This document shows, one piece after another, positions 8,018-15,394 of a stretch of 64,000 nucleotides of DNA. The position numbers and the translations under genes were made by a program. The notes below the pieces were generated by a model. That model saw only the letters and a list, made by a program, of their open reading frames with translations, did not search any database and was not told the DNA's origin. Position 1 is the stretch's first letter. Each line of letters starts with the position of its first letter. Source of the stretch: Umezawaea sp036375055. GTDB lineage: Bacteria; Actinomycetota; Actinomycetes; Mycobacteriales; Pseudonocardiaceae. The stretch is from contig NZ_DASUSQ010000135.1 of the NCBI RefSeq assembly GCF_036375055.1, positions 22,498 through 86,497 of the forward strand. Reading direction: 5' to 3'.

Positions 8018-8551
8018 CTACCGGTCGAGCGCCGCGCGCAGTTCCGCGAACGCGTCCCCGAGCGCGGGGAGCTGGTAGTGCGCGTTGAGCCCGCTCGGGT
8101 TCGGCAGGACCCACAGGCGGCTGTCGGCGATCAGCTCGTCCTGCGGGCCGATCGCGGCCTTCTTCCGACCGAAGGCCGTGCGGTACGCGGTGACGCCGAC
8201 GACCGCGATCATCGTGGGCCGGTACCGCTCGGCGACGGCGGTGAGCCGCTTCGCGCCCGCGCGCAGTTCCGCGTCGGTCAGCTCGTCCGCGCGGGCCGTG
8301 GCGCGCGGCACCAGGTTCGTGATGCCGAGGCCGTGCGCGGGCAACTGGTCCTGGTCGGCGGGCGAGAGCAGCGTGGGCGTGAAGCCGCCCAGGTGCAGCG
8401 CGGGCCAGAAGCGGTTGCCGGGCCTGCCGAAGTGGTGGCCGGTGGCCGCGGAGTAGAGGCCTGGGTTGATGCCGCAGAACACGACGTCCAGACCGGGGGC
8501 GAGCACGTCCGGGAGCAGCTTGTCCCGCGCGGCGGCCAAGTCGTGGCGCAT
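8018..8551 (-). CDS. mug: G/U mismatch-specific DNA glycosylase (Mug-like)
   Basis: 177-aa uracil-DNA glycosylase of the MUG/TDG family, which removes uracil or ethenocytosine from mispairs in DNA repair. Motif 1 GINPG (with VVFCGINPGLYS) and motif 2 NPSGLNAHY, both diagnostic for the family, are present; Asn in GINPG is the catalytic-site residue. Length fits. ATG 8551 is preferred; an in-frame GTG at 8569 would add six residues. It is a single-gene unit, divergent from the small membrane protein at 8656. Confidence 0.9.
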   Translation of the reverse strand: MRHDLAAARDKLLPDVLAPGLDVVFCGINPGLYSAATGHHFGRPGNRFWPALHLGGFTPTLLSPADQDQLPAHGLGITNLVPRATARADELTDAELRAGAKRLTAVAERYRPTMIAVVGVTAYRTAFGRKKAAIGPQDELIADSRLWVLPNPSGLNAHYQLPALGDAFAELRAALDR

Positions 8552-8655
8552 GGGTCCATCATCCACCACCCCTAGTCGGCCGTGGACGATCAGGGGTTGT
8601 CGGGACCGCCGGGCCGCGCCAGCCTGGTTGCGACGCCGACCGAGGAGTGTTCGAC

Positions 8656-9108
8656 ATGAGCTGGTTCCCCCGAGTGCTCGGGGCGGCGACGGCCGCCTAC
8701 AGCGCGGCCGTCATCGCCAGGCCCGAGGTGCTGACGACGCCGACGGGGCTCGGCGACACGCCCGCCACCCACGCGTTGACCGCCGCCGTCGGCGCGCGCG
8801 ACCTCGTGTCCGGGCTGGCCGTGGCGCTGGCGCCCGCGGGGGCACCGCTCCGGCTCGCGCTGCTGGCCCGTGTCGCGATGGACGTCGGCGACGCCGTGCT
8901 CGCCCTGTCCGCGCCGGACAGGGCGACCCGCAACAAGGTCGTCGCGGTCGCACTCGGCTGGGCCGCGGTCAACGCGCTTGCCCTGCTCGCCACCCGCGAG
9001 AAGCCCTCGGACGAGGCCCACTGGGAGTGGAACCCCCGGTGGTCGGACCCGAGCTACTGGGCCGACCCGGCGAGCTGGGAGCGCGAGCGCGGCGACCAGG
9101 CCGTGTAG
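8656..9108 (+). CDS. Small membrane protein, DUF4267-like
   Basis: 150-aa protein with four hydrophobic stretches in the first ~110 residues and a Trp-rich soluble tail (HWEWNPRWSDPSYW). The pattern AVGARDLVSGLAVAL resembles DUF4267 proteins; function unknown. A GAGGAG ribosome-binding site precedes ATG 8656; GTG 8647 is too close to that site. Its last 55 nt overlap the convergent ArfC-like gene on the other strand. Confidence 0.78.
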   Translation: MSWFPRVLGAATAAYSAAVIARPEVLTTPTGLGDTPATHALTAAVGARDLVSGLAVALAPAGAPLRLALLARVAMDVGDAVLALSAPDRATRNKVVAVALGWAAVNALALLATREKPSDEAHWEWNPRWSDPSYWADPASWERERGDQAV

Positions 9109-9452
9109 CCCGCGCGCTCGGCGTCCTCGACGGAGCGGAACCGCACGTCGCCCTTCATCCGCCGGTAGTACGGCGAGGTCTCGGTGTGGAAGATCCCGGA
9201 CTTCGAGTTGCCCTTCACCGGGAGGTCCACTTCGGACTCCTCGCGGTCCACTTCGGACCCAAGTGCCTCATCCCTCGGCTCGGGCACCACGACGACCGAC
9301 CGGGCGGGCAGGGCCACGACCGGACGCCGGGTGGCGTCCAGGTCCGCGCGCAGCTTGCGGGTGACGGCGCGCATGGGCAGCCAGGTCAGCAGCGACCCGA
9401 CGAGGAACGCTCCCGCGCACAGCACGAACACCTGCGTGAACAACCAGAGCAC
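9054..9452 (-). CDS. ArfC-like membrane protein with sunset-type C-terminus
   Basis: 132-aa protein: one N-terminal membrane helix (residues about 3-26), a basic/Pro linker, then the short C-terminal motif VKGNSKSGIFHTETSPYYRR with a following FRSVEDAERAGYTAW, typical of the 'sunset' variant domain found in actinobacterial ArfC-like proteins. GTG 9452 begins 9 nt after the stop of the ArfA-like gene, so they form one operon. In M. tuberculosis the arfABC operon supports ammonia release and acid adaptation; the same role here is inference. ArfB is absent. Confidence 0.82.
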   Translation of the reverse strand: MLWLFTQVFVLCAGAFLVGSLLTWLPMRAVTRKLRADLDATRRPVVALPARSVVVVPEPRDEALGSEVDREESEVDLPVKGNSKSGIFHTETSPYYRRMKGDVRFRSVEDAERAGYTAWSPRSRSQLAGSAQ

Positions 9453-9461
9453 AGCGAACTC

Positions 9462-10466
9462 CTAGCGAACGGTGATGTCTACCTGACGGGTGGTGTCGGT
9501 GAGTTCGGGCGCGGTGTCGATGCTGACGGCCATCTCCACCAGGGCGGGCGAGACACCCTGGCCCAGCACCACGTCGCGGACCATGCGCGCCCGCGTCTCG
9601 GCGAGCGCGCGGGCGTCCGGCACCTCCGCGGAGGCGTGGCCGCGCACCGTCACCGTCGCGCGCGGCGCGACCAGCAGCATCCGCGCCACGCGCTCGATCA
9701 GCACGGGGCCGTGCCCCTGCCAGTCGGTCGACCCCGGCTGGAACCGGACGCCGCCGTTGCCGCCGACGAGCCTGCCGATGGAGTCGTTCAGCGCGGCCAG
9801 GTCGAGTTCGCGGTCGTGGTTCGACGACCCCACCGCGATCGCCTGCTCCACGCGCAACTCCCCCGCGGACGCCGCGAGCAGCCGCTGGAACGCCGTGGCC
9901 CTCTCCTGGTCCACGACGGTGGCGCGGGCGGTCAGCCCCCCGCCGCGCACGACGCCGCTGAAGTCGTGCACGCCGTTGTCCACCACCACCGCGACGATCG
10001 ACGCGGCCTGCTCCGCCGAGACCGGCAGCCTCGTCCCGGCCCTGGGCGACATCACGTCGGTGATCCGGTAGCCGTTCGCGCGGGCGGTCACGGCGTCCAC
10101 CAGCGCCCGCCGCTCGTCGGCGTCGGAGGTCGTGCCCGCGAGCACGACCTCGTCGGCGCGCACGAAGACCGAGAAGTCGCCCGGTTCGGCGTCCTGGAGG
10201 GTCACCGCCGTCACGCCGGGGACGGCGGCCACCAGGTTCTGGACCCTGGCCGCGTCGCGGGGGACGACACCGGTGACGGTGACGCCCAGCCCGTCGACCG
10301 AGACGTCGTTGCCCGGATGGCCCGACTCGTCGATGGCGTGGGTGACCCGGTCGGCCAGGTCGCGTTCGATGCGGTCGCCCTGGATCGCCACGCCGGTCGC
10401 CGCCAGCAGGGCGGGCACGAGCACGGCGCCGAACAGCCAGAACCGGTGTGGTCGGGGTTTCAACAC
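9462..10466 (-). CDS. ArfA/OmpATb-like envelope protein (BON plus OmpA-like domain)
   Basis: 334-aa protein with one N-terminal membrane anchor (about residues 9-27), repeated BON-like segments (VSVDGLGVTVTGVVPRDAA, then FSVFVRADEVVLAGTTSDADER), and a C-terminal OmpA-like domain (VRFQPGSTDWQGHGPVLIERVARML, VRGHASAEVPDARALAETRARMV). OmpA-like domains bind peptidoglycan, and M. tuberculosis ArfA (Rv0899) has the same architecture. It probably sits in the membrane facing the cell wall. Start is GTG 10466; TTG follows. First gene of a two-gene operon with the ArfC-like gene. Confidence 0.87.
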   Translation of the reverse strand: MLKPRPHRFWLFGAVLVPALLAATGVAIQGDRIERDLADRVTHAIDESGHPGNDVSVDGLGVTVTGVVPRDAARVQNLVAAVPGVTAVTLQDAEPGDFSVFVRADEVVLAGTTSDADERRALVDAVTARANGYRITDVMSPRAGTRLPVSAEQAASIVAVVVDNGVHDFSGVVRGGGLTARATVVDQERATAFQRLLAASAGELRVEQAIAVGSSNHDRELDLAALNDSIGRLVGGNGGVRFQPGSTDWQGHGPVLIERVARMLLVAPRATVTVRGHASAEVPDARALAETRARMVRDVVLGQGVSPALVEMAVSIDTAPELTDTTRQVDITVR

Positions 10467-10567
10467 CGGGCGTTAGTACCCGATGGCGGTGTCCGATTGC
10501 GAACCGCGAGTGGCGAAAACGCAGGACGTGGCTGGGAATTCACTCGTCAAGGTGACAGGAATCAGCC

Positions 10568-10584
10568 ATGTTGATGATCAACAT
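10568..10584. promoter_or_regulatory. Perfect 17-bp dyad, candidate operator
   Basis: ATGTTGAT-G-ATCAACAT is a perfect palindrome, strikingly AT-rich for this genome. It lies about 100 bp upstream of the ArfA-like start (minus strand). The half-site resembles sites of MarR-type dimers, but the cognate regulator is unknown. Confidence 0.6.
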
Positions 10585-10585
10585 C

Positions 10586-10620
10586 GGGTGGCGGGACCAG
10601 CGGCGCTGTGCGCGCCACCC
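10586..10620 (-). terminator. Hairpin downstream of the XRE-cupin gene
   Basis: GGGTGGCG (10586-10593) pairs with CGCCACCC (10613-10620), 18 nt past the stop codon of the XRE-cupin gene. There is no U-tract, as usual for high-GC actinobacterial terminators. Confidence 0.5.
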
Positions 10621-10637
10621 GTGCGTGGCCGTCCGCC

Positions 10638-11219
10638 CTACCCGGTTCCCGACCTGGCTCGCAGGTGCGCCCGTTCACCCTGCCTGCCGAAGAGGCTGAG
10701 GACCTCGACCGGAGTGGCGTCCGCGCTGCCGAACCAGTGCGGCACGCGGGTGTCGAACTCCGCGGCCTCGCCGGGGGTCAGGACGAGGTCCTGGTCGCCG
10801 AGGACCAGCCGCAGCCGCCCGCTGAGGACGTAGATCCACTCGTAGCCCTCGTGGGTCTTCTGCTCCGGCACCGCCGAGCCGTGCGACGGGATGAGCAGCT
10901 TGTAGGCCTGCACGCCGCCCGCGCGGCGGGTCAGCGGGACCATGGTCATGCGACCGCGCGTGACCGGGCGCAGGTGGATCCTCGGGTCGCCCGTGGGCGG
11001 GGCGCCCACCAGCTCGTCCATCTGGACCCCGTGGGCCTTCGCCAGCGGCAGCAGGAGTTCCAGGGTCGGGCGGCGCTGCCCCGACTCCAGGCGGGACAGG
11101 GTGGACACGGAGATGCCCGTCGTCGCGGAGAGGTCGGTCAGGGTCGTCCCCCGCCGCTTGCGCAGGGCCCGCAGCCGGGGACCGACCGCGCTCAGCACCG
11201 AGTTCAGTTCGTCGTCCAC
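10638..11219 (-). CDS. XRE-family regulator with C-terminal cupin domain
   Basis: 193-aa regulator. An N-terminal helix-turn-helix (GTTLTDLSATTGISVSTLSRLESGQ) is joined to a cupin sensor domain (HEGYEWIYVLSGRLRLVLGD, then LTPGEAAEFDTRVPHWFGS). Such proteins usually repress catabolic or redox genes and respond to a small ligand. GTG 11219 is the start that puts the helix-turn-helix at the usual position; upstream frame is shadow coding of the divergent gene. It is divergent from the thioredoxin-reductase-like gene, with an inverted repeat between them. Confidence 0.88.
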   Translation of the reverse strand: MDDELNSVLSAVGPRLRALRKRRGTTLTDLSATTGISVSTLSRLESGQRRPTLELLLPLAKAHGVQMDELVGAPPTGDPRIHLRPVTRGRMTMVPLTRRAGGVQAYKLLIPSHGSAVPEQKTHEGYEWIYVLSGRLRLVLGDQDLVLTPGEAAEFDTRVPHWFGSADATPVEVLSLFGRQGERAHLRARSGTG

Positions 11220-11228
11220 CCCGTCGAG

Positions 11229-11245
11229 CTTGCCACAACGGCAAG
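11229..11245. promoter_or_regulatory. Inverted repeat between divergent XRE-cupin and oxidoreductase genes
   Basis: CTTGCC-ACAAC-GGCAAG: 6-bp perfect arms around a 5-nt spacer, 10 bp upstream of the regulator start and 42 bp upstream of the oxidoreductase. Position suits an autoregulatory operator controlling both genes. Confidence 0.55.
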
Positions 11246-11286
11246 TTTCTTTGCGACACCTCCGGGTGCCGGGCGACAGTGGGACC

Positions 11287-12270
11287 ATGAGCGAGAACGT
11301 GGTGGACGTGGTGGTGGTCGGTGGTGGCGCGGCGGGTCTGAGCGCCGCCGTCGTGTTGGGGCGCGCGCGGCGCGAGGTGGTCGTCGTGGACTCGGGGTCA
11401 CCGCGCAACGCGCCCGCCGCGGGCGTGCACGGGTTCCTCACGCGCGACGGGATCAGTCCCGGTGAGCTGGTGGCGATCGGACGGGCCGAGGCGGAGCGGT
11501 ACGGCGCGCGGGTCGTGGACGGCGTCGTGGCGGACGTGGCGAACGACGGCGGCGGGTTCGTCGTCGCGCTGGAGGACGGTGCGACCGTGCGGTCGCGGCG
11601 GCTGATCGTCGCGACCGGCCTGGCGGACGAGCTGCCCGACGTGGCGGGCCTGGCCGGGCGCTGGGGGCGCGACGTGGTCCACTGCCCGTACTGCCACGGC
11701 TGGGAGGTGCGGGACCAGGCGATCGGCATCCTCGCGACCGGACCGATGGCGACGCACAGCGCCCTGCTGTTCCGGCAGTTGAGCGACGACGTCGTGCTGT
11801 TCCGGCACACCGCGCCCGCCCTGTCCGACGAGCAGGCCGAGCAGATGGCCGCGCGCGGGATCACCGTGGTGGAGGGCGAGGTCGTGGCGGTGGAGGTCGA
11901 GGACGACCGCCTCACCGGAGTGCGGCTGGCGTCCGGAGAGGTCGTGGCTCGCCAGGCGGTCGCGGTCACGCCGAAGGTCGGCGCCCGCGCGGACGTCCTG
12001 GGAGCGCTGGGGGTGAAGGCGACCGACTGGGAGATGGCCGGGCACGTCCTGGGTGACCACGTCGCCGCGGATCCCAGCGGTGCCACGGAGATCCCCGGCG
12101 TGTGGGTGGCGGGCAACGTGACCGACCCCCGCGCCCAGGTGGTCGCCGCCGCGGCGGCGGGCGTGCAGGCCGCGGCGGCCGTCAACGCCGACCTGATCGC
12201 CGAGGAGACGGCCACCGCCGTGGCCGCGCTGCGGAAGTCCGCGCGCCGCAACGGGAATCCACCGGCCTGA
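11287..12270 (+). CDS. Thioredoxin-reductase-like FAD/NAD(P)-dependent oxidoreductase
   Basis: 327-aa flavoprotein with FAD-binding GGGAAGLSAA near the N-terminus, redox-active CPYC within HCPYCHGWE, and a C-terminal FAD motif (IPGVWVAGNVTDPRAQVV). The architecture is that of low-molecular-weight thioredoxin reductases, and the HCPYCxGWE variant is typical of stand-alone relatives, including dithiol oxidases of the GliT/HlmI type. Substrate is unknown; no thioredoxin gene is adjacent. It is probably controlled by the divergent XRE-cupin regulator. Confidence 0.88.
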   Translation: MSENVVDVVVVGGGAAGLSAAVVLGRARREVVVVDSGSPRNAPAAGVHGFLTRDGISPGELVAIGRAEAERYGARVVDGVVADVANDGGGFVVALEDGATVRSRRLIVATGLADELPDVAGLAGRWGRDVVHCPYCHGWEVRDQAIGILATGPMATHSALLFRQLSDDVVLFRHTAPALSDEQAEQMAARGITVVEGEVVAVEVEDDRLTGVRLASGEVVARQAVAVTPKVGARADVLGALGVKATDWEMAGHVLGDHVAADPSGATEIPGVWVAGNVTDPRAQVVAAAAAGVQAAAAVNADLIAEETATAVAALRKSARRNGNPPA

Positions 12271-12326
12271 GTGGACGGACGGGTGGTGGGCGATCAGGTG
12301 GGCGGACCGGCGTGATCCGCGACCAC

Positions 12327-12456
12327 GTGCGCGGATGGCGTGGCCGCGGCGAGGTGCGCGGACGACGTGACCGTGATCAGGTGCGCGGATGGCGTGATCG
12401 TGACCAGGTGAGCGGATGGCGTGGCCGCGGCGCGCGGATGGCGTGACCGTGATCAG
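12327..12456. repeat. 27-bp tandem repeat array between convergent genes
   Basis: Four to five degenerate units starting at 12327, 12354, 12381, 12408 and about 12432, with consensus GTGCGCGGATGGCGTG followed by a variable ACCGTGATCAG or GCCGCGGCGAG. The last unit contains the stop codon of the LysR gene (12453-12455), so the array probably grew from that gene's 3' end. Confidence 0.8.
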
Positions 12457-13358
12457 GTGGTGCAGGCCGCCGCCAGTGCGTCGGCGAGGTGACCCGCGGA
12501 GGCGGTCAGCCTGCCCGGCAGCCAGGCGAGGAGGATGCGCCGTCGTTCGCTGGGTCCGCCGCGCACGGTGACGGTCCGCACCCCCGGCGGCACGACGGGC
12601 AGCAGCGCGGGCGGCACGGTGGTCAGGCCGCAGCCCGCCGCCACCAGGTGCAGCTTGGCCAGCCAGTCGCGGGCGGTGTGCGCGATCTCGGGCCGCTCGT
12701 CTAGCCCCGGCCACACGCCCATCAGCCCGTCGTCCCCGGAGTGGCCCGCGATCCAGCGCTGCCCGCGCAGGTCGGCGACGTCCACGGAGTCCTCCGCGGC
12801 CAGCGGGTGGGTCGCGGGCACGGCGAGGCACAGGCCGCGCTCGGACAGGGTGCGCAGCTCCAGCGGCGGCGACTCGGTGTCCGGCGCGCGGAACGGCGGC
12901 GCGGACGCGATGACGACCAGGTCGAGCGTGCCCGCCCGCAGCGCGCGGACCAGCACGGGAGTGCTGCCCTCCCGGCTGGTCACGGTGATGCCGGGACGCG
13001 TGCGGCGCAGCGCGGCCACCGCCTTCGGCACCAGCGCGCCACCCGCGCTGGCGAACCACCCGAGCCGCACGGTGCCCGCGTCCGCGGGCAGGCCCGCGAG
13101 TTCCCGGCCCGCCGCGTCGATCTGCTCCAGCACGGCCGCGGCGCGCCGCAGCAGGACGTGCCCGGCCGCGGTCAGCCGGACACCGTCGCGGCGGCGCTCC
13201 AGCAGCGGCGCGCCCGCCGCCCGTTCGAGCGTCGCGACCTGGCGGGACACCGCGGACTGCGTGTAGCCGAGCGCGGCGGCGGCCGACGTGAGCGTGCCGC
13301 GCTCGGCCACCTCCTGGAACACCCGCAGCGAGACCAGCGAGACGTCGGTGAAGTCCAT
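12453..13358 (-). CDS. LysR-family transcriptional regulator
   Basis: 301-aa LysR regulator. The N-terminal winged helix-turn-helix (LRVFQEVAERGTLTSAAAALG, then QSAVSRQVATLE) is followed by the two-lobed effector-binding domain. It is divergent from the SDR gene at 13431, 72 bp away, and a dyad at 13363-13387 lies directly upstream of its start. LysR proteins normally control the adjacent divergent gene, so the SDR is the expected target. Start ATG 13358 gives the standard distance to the helix-turn-helix. Confidence 0.92.
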   Translation of the reverse strand: MDFTDVSLVSLRVFQEVAERGTLTSAAAALGYTQSAVSRQVATLERAAGAPLLERRRDGVRLTAAGHVLLRRAAAVLEQIDAAGRELAGLPADAGTVRLGWFASAGGALVPKAVAALRRTRPGITVTSREGSTPVLVRALRAGTLDLVVIASAPPFRAPDTESPPLELRTLSERGLCLAVPATHPLAAEDSVDVADLRGQRWIAGHSGDDGLMGVWPGLDERPEIAHTARDWLAKLHLVAAGCGLTTVPPALLPVVPPGVRTVTVRGGPSERRRILLAWLPGRLTASAGHLADALAAACTT

Positions 13359-13362
13359 GACC

Positions 13363-13405
13363 GTTACGCATACCAGACATGCGGAACTCTCGTTGGACGC
13401 ATACC
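13363..13405. promoter_or_regulatory. LysR-type dyad and repeated half-site
   Basis: GTTACGCAT-N7-ATGCGGAAC (13363-13387) matches as an inverted repeat in 8 of 9 positions. A second copy of the half-site ACGCATACC occurs at 13397-13405, exactly 31 bp (three helical turns) from the copy at 13366-13374. This is the layout expected for LysR recognition and activation sites. Confidence 0.65.
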
Positions 13406-13417
13406 CGCGGCGGCTCC

Positions 13418-13423
13418 TAGCGT
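13418..13423 (+). promoter_or_regulatory. -10 element TAGCGT of a leaderless SDR transcript
   Basis: TAGCGT ends 7 nt before ATG 13431, so transcription would begin at or next to the start codon. There is no ribosome-binding site. Confidence 0.5.
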
Positions 13424-13430
13424 GGTTCCC

Positions 13431-14267
13431 ATGAGGATCGCACTGGTCACCGGCGCGAACCAGAACATCGGGTTCGCGCTCGTCGAAGAACTGGCCGCCA
13501 GGTGGGAGCGCGCCGACCTCGTCCTGCTCACCGGCCGCGACGCGGGCCGGGTCGCGGACGCCGCGGCGCGGGTGGTCGGGTCGTCGTCGACCCGGAGCCG
13601 GGTGGAGGGGCGGGTGCTCGACGTGACCGACGCCGAGGCCGTGGCGAAGCTCGCCGCGGAGTTCACCGACGGCGTCGACGTCGTCCTGTCCAACGCGGTC
13701 ACCAGGATGACGCCCGAGCGGCAGGCCGAGCAGACCGACGAGTTCATCGACGTGTCCAACGGCGGCACGCACGCCGTGCTGCGCTCCTTCGGCCCGGTGC
13801 TGCGGCCCGGTGGGCGGCTGGTCGTCGTGGCCAGTTCGCTCGGCACGCTCGAACACCTGCCCCAGCGGCTGCACCACCTGTTCGACGGGGTCTCCCTGGA
13901 CGCCGTGGAGGAGGCCGTCGAGTCGTGGCGGGCCGCCGTCCACGACGGCACGGCGGCCGAGGAGGGCTGGCCGGAGTGGGTGAACAAGCCGTCGAAGGTG
14001 GCGCAGGTGGCGGCCGTGCGGGCGGTCGCCGCCGAACGCCGCACCGCCGACCTCGCCAACGGCACGCTGCTGGCGGCGGTCTGCCCAGGCCTGGTCGACA
14101 CCCCCACGTCCCGGCCGTGGTTCGACGACTTCAGCCACGCCCTCACGCCGACGGAGGCGGCCAGGCGCGTGCTCGACTTCGTGCTGGCCACCCCGGTGAA
14201 CCCCGCCCACCACGGCGAACTGGTCCGCTTCGGCCACGTCCTGCCCTGGCACGGCGCCGCCTCCTGA
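13431..14267 (+). CDS. SDR-family oxidoreductase (carbonyl-reductase-like) without a clear catalytic Tyr
   Basis: 278-aa classical-type SDR. The cofactor motif TGANQNIG is at residues 7-14 and a serine-rich strand (VVVASSLGTLEH) takes the catalytic Ser position. Where carbonyl reductases carry YxxxK, this protein reads EWVNKPSKVAQ with no Tyr four residues before either lysine. It may use another residue, be a non-catalytic relative, or reduce an unusual substrate. It is probably regulated by the divergent LysR protein and transcribed as a leaderless mRNA. Confidence 0.85.
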   Translation: MRIALVTGANQNIGFALVEELAARWERADLVLLTGRDAGRVADAAARVVGSSSTRSRVEGRVLDVTDAEAVAKLAAEFTDGVDVVLSNAVTRMTPERQAEQTDEFIDVSNGGTHAVLRSFGPVLRPGGRLVVVASSLGTLEHLPQRLHHLFDGVSLDAVEEAVESWRAAVHDGTAAEEGWPEWVNKPSKVAQVAAVRAVAAERRTADLANGTLLAAVCPGLVDTPTSRPWFDDFSHALTPTEAARRVLDFVLATPVNPAHHGELVRFGHVLPWHGAAS

Positions 14268-14690
14268 GCCCGGTGCCGTTCGCTTCACCACCGGTCCGGC
14301 GGTGGAACGGACCGGCACGCCGGAGTGGCCCGGACCGTGGGTGTCGCGTGCGACATGGGTGGCGGGTCGAGCGGCGGGCCGCGGATGGCCGGGTTCGACG
14401 TGGCGGCCGGACGCGCACGGTCGGGGGCGTGAACACCAGGGGTGCTTCGTGGACGCGGACAACCGCGAGTGCTCGCTGAACGACCCGACCTGCACCCGCC
14501 ACCTGGGCGGACCGCAGCTCACCACGGCGATCACCGGGCCGCTCCACGACGCGGCTCGGTGAGGTCGGTGAGGTTCTGGTGGGTTGGGTGGTGGTGGGGG
14601 AGCCGAGGCTGGTGGGGCGCGCACGGCAGGCAGGACAGAGGGAGCGGGCGGGCCGGGCCGGGTGAGCAGAGCGCGGACTGGGCGGGCAAG
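14268..14690. other. Gene-poor stretch with a possible small coding remnant
   Basis: No confident gene. A plus-strand frame at 14302-14562 (86 aa) has a C-terminal half with non-repetitive composition including three Cys, but no domain I recognise and no ribosome-binding site; I regard it as a doubtful remnant. The remainder grades into the G-rich repeats. Confidence 0.4.
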
Positions 14691-14755
14691 GGGCTGGGCG
14701 GGGCGGCAAAGGGCTGGGCGGGGCGGGGCGGCAAAGGGCTGGGCGGGGCTGGCGA
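14691..14755. repeat. G-rich tandem repeat, G-quadruplex-prone
   Basis: Units begin with GGGCTGGGCGGGGC and end in GGCAAA, at 14691 and 14711, with a partial third at 14736. The plus strand satisfies the G3+N1-7 quadruplex pattern many times. It lies in the repeat-rich gap downstream of the SDR gene. Confidence 0.75.
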
Positions 14756-15045
14756 ACCGAGCAGAGTCAGGTGGGCGAGCCCAGCGGGCCGAACAGGATT
14801 GCCGGGCAGGGCGGTGTCGGGTTGCGGCGGGTGCGGGCTCCGGAGCGATGGCCCACGGGTGGTGGGCGGTGCTGGTTCGGGTGGGGCGGAGGTTGTGCCG
14901 AGTCGTGCCGGGGATGTCTGGTTGCAGCGGGCCGGTGGTGTTGGGCGGGTGGTGTTGGGCGGGTGGCCGATCGAGATCGGTGGTTGGGATTGCGCGGCAC
15001 CACCCGGTCCGCTGAGGGCTGGCTGGTCGGAGCCAGCCGCCAGCC

Positions 15046-15197
15046 CCCCACTACGGGTGGCCTGGGCCCACCGTTGTGCCTGCCACCGCGGAGCAGGCCC
15101 CCACTGCGGGTGGCCAGGGCGCACCGTTGTGCCCGCCACTGCCAGCCCTCACTACGGGCGGCCAGGGACCACCGTTGTGCCTGCCACCGCGGAGCGG
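15046..15197. repeat. Three-copy ~50-bp tandem repeat
   Basis: Three units built on CACTACGGGTGGCC and CACCGTTGTGCC followed by GCCAC, with the CACT motif at 15049, 15102 and 15150 (periods 53 and 48). The copies differ by substitutions and one shortened end. No reading frame is maintained. Confidence 0.75.
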
Positions 15198-15290
15198 GCG
15201 CAGCGTGACGTGAGGTGGTGCGCGGCTACCAGGGCGGCACTGGTGGCCGCCAGTGCCGCCGAGCGCGGTGCCGCGGTGCGTCGTCGCCGT

Positions 15291-15394
15291 GGTTGGGGTG
15301 TGAGCGGTGGGATGCGGCCCGTGGTCGGGGTGTGAACGGTGGGATGCGGCCCGTGGTTGGGGTGTGAACGGTGGGATGCCGCCCGTGGTCGGGG
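15291..15394. repeat. 32-bp tandem repeat abutting the nucleotidase stop codon
   Basis: Three nearly identical 32-bp units at 15291, 15323 and 15355, then a partial unit (15387-15394) that runs up to the nucleotidase stop codon at 15395-15397. The units differ at only two or three positions, so the array is young. Confidence 0.88.

Noticed and set aside
10675..11259. Second long minus-strand frame across the XRE-cupin gene
   Set aside because: Shadow of the real gene in another frame; the helix-turn-helix and cupin motifs occur only in the frame ending at 10638.
14302..14562. 86-aa plus-strand frame downstream of the SDR gene
   Set aside because: No recognisable domain or start signal; kept only as a note in the gap description.
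15046..15394. Repeat arrays considered as a CRISPR
   Set aside because: Units are directly adjacent with no unique spacers, copies vary in length, and no cas genes are present.
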